From contig NJPS01000074.1 of the NCBI GenBank assembly GCA_002946415.1, forward strand, positions 310,001 through 374,000: a stretch of 64,000 nt of DNA. The letters are read 5' to 3'. Positions 56,436-64,000 of the stretch are shown here, in pieces (positions within the stretch are counted from its first letter, which is position 1; every line of letters starts with the position of its first letter). The position numbers were made by a program, and so were the translations under genes. The notes beneath the pieces were generated by a model that saw only the letters and a list, made by a program, of their open reading frames with translations, made no database searches and was not told where the DNA came from. The DNA comes from Rutstroemia sp. NJR-2017a BVV2. Taxonomy: Eukaryota; Ascomycota; Leotiomycetes; Helotiales; Rutstroemiaceae.

Positions 56436-58786
56436 CTGAACTAGAGAACAATGCCATTACTTTTACCCAGAAAGCAAATTTTAAGCCGTCTCCCTCTTCC
56501 GATTATGGGGATGATTTCGATGACGAGGACTTGGATGATACCGTAGTAGTGGATGAGGCAAGGAGCGCGCCTGCTGTGGTTCCTCCTGCGCATAGAAAGA
56601 ACCCCAATCCAGTCGTCCAACGAGAACAATTCCGCCAGCAACGGTATGGAGACTCAGGAATTGCGAATAGGACTCGAAATGATGCTGCTGTTGAATTGGC
56701 TGGGCAGCCAGACCATCTACTGCAAACAATCCCTATTCAACGCGAAGACTCGAACGTTTCGCGCCAGCATTCTCAGTCTGCAGTGGATGGCGATGCAGAA
56801 GCGTTGAGGAGATTAGTCCAAGAGGTGCGCTTCGTTCTTCAGTTTACCTGAGAAATTGCTGATCGGCCTAGTTGCAAGAAAAGAATAAAGCGCTCGAACA
56901 GGAAGCTCTTATGAAAAATGGCGAAATATCGATCCTACGCGGGAAGATGGAGAAATCAGACAAAGAACACGAACGAACACAAGCCGCGAAAGAGAAACTA
57001 CATGCAGAGCAGTTAGCAAAAGTCCAGAAGGAGAGGGAAGCGGCGGAAATTGCTGCAAGAAGAGCTGCAACTGAGAGGGACTTCACAAAGCAGGATTTGT
57101 TCGAGGAAAGCAGAGTTAGGAGGCTCAATGCGCAGGCCACAAAAGATGCGCCAAACACTCCTTCGAAAAAGAAACCGCCTATGCCTTTCAGAGATGGGTT
57201 TGATGATGATGAGATTGAGGTGCTGTCACCTAGCAAAGTATCGCCGTCCAAATTTCGAGGAAGATCTGGCACGCCCTCTCGAGCTGCGAAGCGAAAGCGC
57301 AAAGTACAGGATAGTCCCTCTGCTGGTGCTTTAGACATGATCCATATCGAGGAGCCAACATTGGAACCCCTAGTCCCCAAGGCATCGATTATCGACGAAG
57401 CTATTCTGGAAAAGCTCGTGTTACAAGATGACCGTTCGGATGTAAGTAGTGTTGATCATTAGACGTTGAACGTGATACTGACGAAACAAGTTCATTACAG
57501 CAATGCTACAACATCGTCCCCAACTTACTAAGCCAAGGACAATGGAAGCTTTCAGCAAATTTTTTTTACCACCCACGTCTGGGGAATCATTCTCATCCCG
57601 GATCTTGGGAGAACTACCCAGAATAGGCTCTAAAAAGCCCGTTTCGGAAGTACCTGCAGAATTTTGTCTGTATATAATACAGCTATGGTCGAAATGCTTA
57701 GAAGATGAATATGTACGTGTCTCGTTCATGTTTATAGCTTGTACAATGTACTAACCATTTCAAGTACACACCAATCTATTTAATTCTCGATCTCCTCCAA
57801 TTTGCGCTAGAACTCAAAACCACTGCCATTGCCCCCCTCATAATCGATCAACTTGTCCCCATCGCCCAAAAAACAGCCGACCTCGTCGCCATCCCCCGCT
57901 TCAACAGAGAATCCCCCGAACCCTTCGACAAAGACATCAACGTCTCCTCCTGTCTCGCCCTCATGCATCTCGCCGCCCTAGGCTCCATCCCTGAAGACCA
58001 CGACATCACGCGTTTCTGGAAACAGATGCGCTGGGACTTCGTCCTCCTCATGCTAAGCCCCAACCAAAACGTAGCCGACTTCGAATGGATGATCAAGATC
58101 CTCTCCACCGGCATCCTGAAAGATAGTTTCGGCGGCATCCTCCCCGAAAACGCGGTCATGACCCCCGCGACAAATGTCGGGCATATTATCGATCGGCTCA
58201 CGTATCCGCTCTTCGAGGTTCCTTGCCTCCCGAAGAGTACGGTTAAGGTGGATGCGGATGTGGTGTTGAAGTTACGGTTGCAGATTATTCTGCTCTTGAC
58301 AAATATGACGAGATCGTCGTATGCAGGGAACGCACTCGCTGTGCATCCAAGCGCTATAGGTAGGATCGTGAGCTTAATCAGCGACGAACTCGACACCCTG
58401 TACGACTACCGCCCCGGCCGCGAAGACAGGTACGTAAAGCCAAAACAACCAATCTCCTCCTCCTCACCATCCAATTTATCCATCCATCCCATATATACTA
58501 ACCCCCCCCCTCCAGCGCCCGCCTCATATCCCACTCCACGCGACTCCTCTTCCACCTAATCACAACCCACGAACACGAAATCGACATCCACAAAAAACTC
58601 GCCGTGATTAGAGGCGGCTCGCAGAAATATTTACTCTGTCTTTCGCGACTGCATTTCCTCGAGGAGGAGGGCGTGCTGGAGGCGGGCATCGAGCACGACG
58701 TCCCCGGGTTTGCGCTCGAGTTGCTGGAGATGGTGGTTACGCCCGAGGAGGGGGAGGAGATTATGGGGGTTTTGGGGGGTGGGTAG
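56360..58786 (+). CDS. Checkpoint protein of the ATRIP/Rad26/UvsD family
   Basis: Five exons, 56360-56824, 56872-57441, 57491-57712, 57765-58429 and 58516-58786, encode 730 aa. The family is the partner of ATR kinase (Rad26 in fission yeast, Ddc2 in budding yeast, UvsD in Aspergillus) that brings it to RPA-coated DNA. The N-terminal acidic segment with DDDFLDDLPPDALTELENNA is the RPA-binding type and is characteristic of the fungal members. A coiled coil follows (about residues 156-230, LQEKNKALEQEALMKNGEIS). A basic Ser/Pro linker has PSRAAKRKRKVQ as a likely nuclear signal. The C-terminal half is helical repeats, for example FCLYIIQLWSKCLEDEY and LKLRLQIILLLTNMTRSS. Introns 1 and 3 use GTGCGC and GTACGT donors. 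Identity rests on layout and N-terminal motif. Confidence 0.8.
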
Positions 58787-59561
58787 ATGTGGGGGGAGGG
58801 GAAAGGAGGGAGAGGGGAGAGGTAGATGAAAGAGCAGGGAGGGTGATAGATGATGAAAGAGCAAAGAGAAGAGCGGGAAAGAGTCTCGGATAGTTTTTGG
58901 TGTTTTGTTTTTGAGATATATTCATCGGGTGTTATGTAGGAACAGGGGGAGGGGCGGGGCGGGATATACCAATCAATCGATGTTCTTTTCTGTCTTCTTC
59001 ATTTTTCGCATGTTTCGGTTCTTTGGGGTTTACGTAGAGTACAGTAGAGTAAGGTGTTTATGTATCTAATTCTAAGATATACTCACCCTCCTTTATTACT
59101 CTATGAGAGGGGATTTCCCGTTGATTACATACCTCGTTGGATCTCAGTGCTCGGGTTTCTGGTTTGGGTATGTATGCCATGGCTGCGTGTGCTTTTTCTT
59201 TCTTGGCAAGGTATAGAGTAGTTATAACACTCGGGAGTGTGAAGTCAGAAAGGCATTACGATGAGGGGTAGTTGAATTGATTTTTAGGACGTTGGTGAAT
59301 GAGAAATTATTGGGTGGTGGTCGATTTAAGTACCAGTTTTAAGTCTAAATGAAGTGACATGAATAGGAAGGAGGACACGATTGATGCAATATAAGACATT
59401 TCATTATATCCATTACCAATCCGAAACCCCTACCGACTCTCATCGTAAGTTACGTAGAGCTAAGTAGCTAACTAACGAGTAAATAGATAAATGACGCCTT
59501 GCAAATCTCTCATCACGCATAAATCAAAACAATCATCCAATTCACGACCTCCCACAACCAC
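58787..59561. other. Convergent gap, no gene seen
   Basis: About 775 bp between the stop codons of the ATRIP homologue and the second GMC gene. Purine-rich just after the first stop; otherwise nothing is seen. Confidence 0.5.
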
Positions 59562-61780
59562 CTACCCAACAACAACCTCACTCCCATTCCCATTATCCGC
59601 CACCGACTTCCCCTTCACCTCCGTCTCCTCCTTTCCATCACCTAACCTAATCCCCCCAATATCCAGCCCCACAACCCCTTTAATCAAATCCGCCGCCTTC
59701 TCTCCAATCGCATAAGCCGGCATCTGCGTATGCCCCTGATTAAGCAACGGCATCACGCTCGTATCCGCTACTCTGAGCCCCTTGACGCCTCTTACGCGCA
59801 ACTCTGCGTCTAGTACGGCTAGAGGATCGGTGGGCTTGCCCATCTTGCAGGTGCCGCCTGGGTGGTAGCCTGGTGGGTAGGGTGTTAGATAGATATTATT
59901 GGGGGGGGGGGGAGGATGACTTACAGGTGGTAGCATTATCCTTCACATACGGCACCCATTCTTCTCTACTGGTATACGCATGATGGGTCAAATCCCGCGG
60001 CCAACTGCCCTCGACAATATCCTTCGTGCCCTTCCCTTTGACAATAATCTCATTCGCGAACCTGCACGCCTCGCTCAGCACCACGATGTCTAATTCCTCG
60101 CTCAGATAATTATGATCCACAACGGGATTATCCTTCGGATCCTTGGACTTTAGTTTCACTGTGCCTCTACTCTTCGGGGAGAACAATTCCGCGATGAGCG
60201 AGAATGCATGAGTGTTTTCGCCGTCGGGGAACTGATCGTATTGTTTAGGACCACCGTAGCATTCGGTGCTGAAGAATTCGATGTTGGGTTGAGACTTGGT
60301 GAGACCCATTGGATCGCGGCCGGGGAGACGGGGGGCGGAGTTCCAGACGGGATCGGATGCGAGGCGTTCGTCGAGACGGGCGTAGGCGAATGCGCCGAAG
60401 GGGAATGTGGAGAGGGGGCCACGCTTTTCTTCTTTCCATTGGCGGTAGGCTTCGCCGAGGGCGTTGGGCCGGTAGAGGAGGTAGTCGTTTGTGATATTGG
60501 GTTTGGTGGTTAGATAGTATATGAAGACAATCTGGAATTTTGGTTAGGGGTGTGAAGAGGGAGGTGTAAGAGGACATACTAGATGATCCATTAGGTTCTT
60601 TCCTACGCCCGGAAGGTCTACTTGGCAATCGATTCCGTGCTCTTCGAGTTCAGATTTTGCACCGATACCTGAGCGCATAAGAATAGCAGGCGAACAGTAA
60701 GCTCCGCCACTAATGATGATTTCTTTGTTGGCTCTGATTTCATTTTCTGTTCCATCCTTTTCAATAACTTTGACTGCTACTGCTCTTTTATCTGACCCTT
60801 GACCTTCGAGTATTACTTTATCAACGGTTGTGTCTGTTTTGATACCCAAGTTTGACCCTTTGTTTCTGAAATAGTTCGCTGAAGTGGTTCTATCTCCTTT
60901 GTATACTGTTCTAGGTGCATGTCCGCATCCGTTGGGTGTCTCGCCTGTTGAGAACATGTCCGGATGAAGTGGTAGACCTTGATCTGCCATTGAATCGAGG
61001 ATCATGTTTGAAATTGGAGCCTATTATGATTAGTTCTCCATGAAGCTATATAGATGTTGCGTATTTACCAAATCATGAGGCTCGACATCTAGAAGGCCAT
61101 CCTTGCCGTGAACTTCATCATTGGCTTTGAACCAATCCTTTTCGTGGAAATTTTCTGCCTGCATCATTTATTAGTTGGATTGAAAGTTCAATGTAGAATT
61201 TCGAGTATCTCAAGCAATCGAATTCCACTGATATTCCAACACAATCAAGAATACCCAGATATAGAATCCTCACCTTCTTCATATACTCAAACACTTCCTC
61301 ACCACTCCAGCCGGGCATATCCCAATCATCGTAATCCTGCTTCGTCCCCCTTATACAGAGCGTACCATTGAGACCACTTGATCCTCCGAGAAACTTCCCT
61401 CTGCTGACCTTTACTTGTCGATTATTCGCACCAGGGTTCGGTTCAGTTGTGATATTCCAGTCCGCTTCCGTGTCGAAATTCTGAGACCTGTGTATGCGAA
61501 TGTGAGCAGAAGTCCTGAATCTGCGGATGAGGGAGAACTACCATCCTCCTACCATTACGGTGTTCTCGAGAAGGGAGTTATGCTGTCCGGCTTCGATCAC
61601 TAGAACGCTGGTGTTGGGGTCTTCGGCTAGTCGAGCTGCGACGACGGATCCTGCTGTGCCGCCTCTGTGATGTAGAAGTTAGAAAAAGGGGTCCATTCGG
61701 GGGGGGTGGGGGTTGAGGAGTACTTACCCGCACACGATGTAATCGTATACAGTCCCCTCTGGTTCTACAGTGATAGCCAT
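59562..61780 (-). CDS. Intracellular GMC-family oxidoreductase
   Basis: Seven exons, 61780-61728, 61664-61542, 61487-61274, 61158-61069, 61020-60580, 60531-59925 and 59869-59562, encode 611 aa. FAD motif: DYIVCGGGTAGSVVAARLAED, made by the first join, then VLVIEAG. GMC signature 1 is in SRGKFLGGSSGLNGTLCIRG and signature 2 is ISGGAYCSPAILMRSGIGAK. The C-terminal catalytic block is CYHPGGTCKMGKPTDPLAVLD, with NQGHTQMPAYAIGEKAAD carrying the second active-site His (H in GHTQMP). The lack of a signal peptide suggests a cytosolic or peroxisomal alcohol or aryl-alcohol oxidase-type enzyme. The last 35 residues are Gly/Glu/Lys-rich. A 12-G run lies in the last intron (+ strand 59901-59912). Confidence 0.93.
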
Positions 61781-62813
61781 GGTGCGATATATGATATGAT
61801 ATAGATAGGTTATAGGAAGAAGGTGGGAAAGAAGAGAAGAAAGGAGAAAAAGAAAATTTGCAGCAGGAAGTAATCGGCCAAGATATTCTGATATCGGTAT
61901 CCTAAGACAGAAAAAGAAAGTCACTTACTTGTCCAGGTCAGTGCGGGCGCGGATGCGGATGCGGGGTCGTTATCATGCAGGAGTGTGAGAACACCCCCAA
62001 TGCAATGAGTAATCCACAGTGCAGAGGCGATTGAAGAAGACTAATCATTCTCTAACCCTTCAAATCATGTATCACCAGCACCCGCAAGAGCAACAGCAAC
62101 ACCAGCATCTCCGCGCAACCCTTCCGTCCTCAGAATCGGGAATGGCTGTAAGCAAATTGTGGCTGCATCCCGTACCCCGTGGAGAAAGCGGGGTCCCGAG
62201 CTGACTTCGTTGGTACTGCATGGGACTTGCGGAAAGTAAGTTTCGTTAGAGGGAGATCAAGTTCCGTTAGAGGGAGATCATTGCAGAGATCTGTAGGGTA
62301 GGGACACGTCAAGACTCACGGCCTCGGGAATGCAAAATGAAGGGATGAAGGGATGAAGCTATCGCGGAATCTGCCCGCTTGTGTACTGTAGGGTTGCGGA
62401 ATTGGGGCCGCAGCTGCTACCTGCCAAGGAGAACGAGACTACTACAACGACAATGACAACGACGGCTAGACATTACGTCCGGACAAGTGCCGGAGACGGC
62501 AGCTATATCAAACTAATCCGTCATCCTGAGCCTGCACCATCTAATGGCAACAAACCTCGGCTGGGCGGAGATGACTAGCTCTTTGTTTCTTCTTCCCCTT
62601 TACAGTAAATAGACTAAAAGACTATAGGAAACAGCTCACATTCATTATTTTCTGGGATTTGGTTACATACATATTACATATTCTTATAGTCTACTGATAA
62701 TCCTCGCAGTGTTACTAACAGCAAGCAAATAACTCCTCGAATCAACGCACCCCCTAAACCACCTAGAGGACCGTTAGAGAAAAACCGCTATACGAAATGA
62801 ACAAAAAGCCCTT
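61781..62813. other. Intergenic stretch with a 21-bp direct repeat
   Basis: About 1 kb between the start of the GMC gene and the stop of the amidoligase gene, both on the minus strand. Two tandem 21-bp copies (62240-62260 and 62261-62281) differ at two positions and share CGTTAGAGGGAGATCA. No gene is supported. Confidence 0.55.
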
Positions 62814-63830
62814 TCATCCCCGAGGAGGAACCCTCGTTCCAACCTCATGACACAGATCCGAAAACTCATACTGGTGCGGTCGTCTCGCCACATACCTCCT
62901 CAAATAAAACCTCACATAATCCGCATGCCTCCTATGTGCCCAAACCACCACATCCTTCACAAACGTAACCCACCTCCACACCTCCTCAAAATCCGTCGTC
63001 CCCGCATGCTGTCTAAACTCCACCGTTCTCTTCGTATGCTCATCAAACGGGAACGGTTCCCTCAGAGCAGACACCTCATACGACATTTTGCAAATCCCGA
63101 CTTCTTCATGAGAATACCAATTTACGAGTTCGTTTACGGTATTGAAGGCGAGGAGACGGTTGAGAATTTCTTCGCTTGTCCACTGCCGGTGTAGGGCTTC
63201 GCGTGCGATGGGGGAGAAGCGCCGGAGGGGATTGCTGAAGCTGTTTTCGTGGCGGGTAGGGGTATGGATGGCGGAGATTTGCGGCTCGAAGGTCCAGAGG
63301 GTGGCCATCAGGTTGCGGAGGGGGAGGATATCGAAACCGGCGAGTGCGCGGCCGACGTGGACGTGGAAGCCGCAGCTGTGGTTGATGACGACGTCGAAAT
63401 TTGAGTTGAGGACGTGGAGGACGTTGTGGACTTGGTTGTTGAATGCATCTATGTCTTGGTATCTGATGACGGGACTCTTGAGCTCGAAACAGAAGTGCGC
63501 GATTAGGGTTTGTTCTTCTTCGGTGTAGAAATTAAGCGTAGCGTCGCTTGTTAGTATCCAGTTCGTGTCTAAAGGTACTGCTTCTCCTTGCCTAAGGGGG
63601 CGTTGCGCGTCACAGTGCTGCCGAAAGGAGAGAACTGTGGCGTTAGCAACTCGTGCGTTTATGAAACGGGCGACATAATCCTTGGCATCGTCCTCTGAGG
63701 TGTTGGAACCATTGATATAGGGGTGTCTGGTATTTGCGTATGAGAGGGGAAACATGATGCCGAATTCGAACTCCAGTCCGAATGTTAATTCGGCGGGGTC
63801 GAAGAAATACTGTTCTCTATGTCTCGACAT
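62814..63830 (-). CDS. Putative amidoligase-family protein
   Basis: An intronless 338-aa frame starting MSRHREQYF. It fits the fungal amidoligase family (COOH-NH2 ligases related to gamma-glutamylcysteine and glutamine synthetases), whose members form amide bonds with ATP. Visible marks are FGLEFEFG (17-24), where Glu pairs bind metal, WILTSDATLN (91-100), FELKSPV (115-121), the CGFHVHVG core (153-160) and TVEFRQHAGT (269-278). No signal peptide or membrane segment is seen. The C-terminal part is Arg/His-rich. The substrate is unknown; bacterial relatives act on peptides or cell-wall amino groups. The likely start at 63830 is the first ATG of a clear frame. Confidence 0.85.
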   Translation of the reverse strand: MSRHREQYFFDPAELTFGLEFEFGIMFPLSYANTRHPYINGSNTSEDDAKDYVARFINARVANATVLSFRQHCDAQRPLRQGEAVPLDTNWILTSDATLNFYTEEEQTLIAHFCFELKSPVIRYQDIDAFNNQVHNVLHVLNSNFDVVINHSCGFHVHVGRALAGFDILPLRNLMATLWTFEPQISAIHTPTRHENSFSNPLRRFSPIAREALHRQWTSEEILNRLLAFNTVNELVNWYSHEEVGICKMSYEVSALREPFPFDEHTKRTVEFRQHAGTTDFEEVWRWVTFVKDVVVWAHRRHADYVRFYLRRYVARRPHQYEFSDLCHEVGTRVPPRG

Positions 63831-64000
63831 CGTAGCGTATATTCTATTCTCTGGTTTCAGGATTCACTATATGTTTTGTAACGGCCGCTGAAAATATGGA
63901 GTACTGCTTGTTTCGTGGGAAACAAGGAAATTCGATCTTTTTGATGTTGTAAATTTGCATTGTTCGTCGAAGGGGGGTTGCACCGAACAGCATTTATCAA
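63831..64000. other. Right edge, upstream of the amidoligase gene
   Basis: Presumably the promoter of the amidoligase gene. No further feature is seen before the window ends. Confidence 0.4.

Noticed and set aside
59901..59912. Run of 12 G as an assembly error breaking the second GMC gene
   Set aside because: It lies inside a 55-nt intron with good splice sites, so the reading frame is not affected.

Overview
The window looks like nuclear DNA of a filamentous ascomycete (Pezizomycotina). Genes carry short introns (about 47-280 nt) with GT-AG borders. The gene set is typically fungal: an ascomycete laccase ending in the DSGL plug, a Zn(II)2Cys6 regulator, GMC oxidoreductases, a 2EXR-domain protein and an ATRIP/Rad26/UvsD-type checkpoint protein. 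The 2EXR protein and the overall gene style suggest Leotiomycetes, but that is inference. All exon joins were made by eye from splice sites, reading frame and family knowledge.

Left part (1-17 kb), compact and mostly housekeeping: a possible small membrane protein, a conserved basic hypothetical protein, COX20 and POL2 (DNA polymerase epsilon) diverging from a shared 446-bp promoter with a palindromic ACGCGT element, an SDR dehydrogenase divergent from a Zn2Cys6 regulator, and an unknown 362-aa protein.

Middle part (17-47 kb), gene-sparse and rich in secreted or oxidative enzymes: a short hypothetical protein, a secreted type-B carboxylesterase, a six-exon secreted Thr-rich protein with dibasic sites, a laccase with a Ser/Thr stalk, a rhamnogalacturonan-acetylesterase-like SGNH hydrolase, an NADH:flavin (old yellow enzyme) oxidoreductase, a secreted GMC oxidoreductase, and a secreted 312-aa protein of unknown family. 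Gaps of 2-3.5 kb separate them. Together they suggest extracellular attack on plant-wall esters, pectin and phenolics. This is a neighbourhood effect, not a proven cluster.

Right part (47-64 kb), compact again: CCT7 (with a GC-AG intron), a secreted aspartic-protease-like protein with both DTG motifs altered, a 2EXR protein, CDS1 (CDP-diacylglycerol synthase), the ATRIP homologue, an intracellular seven-exon GMC oxidoreductase and a fungal amidoligase-family protein.

The most unusual signal is not a gene. In about ten genes on both strands, the coding strand changes from C-rich to G-rich towards the 3' end. I found no CRISPR, rRNA, convincing tRNA, transposon ORF, PKS/NRPS or virus-like gene.
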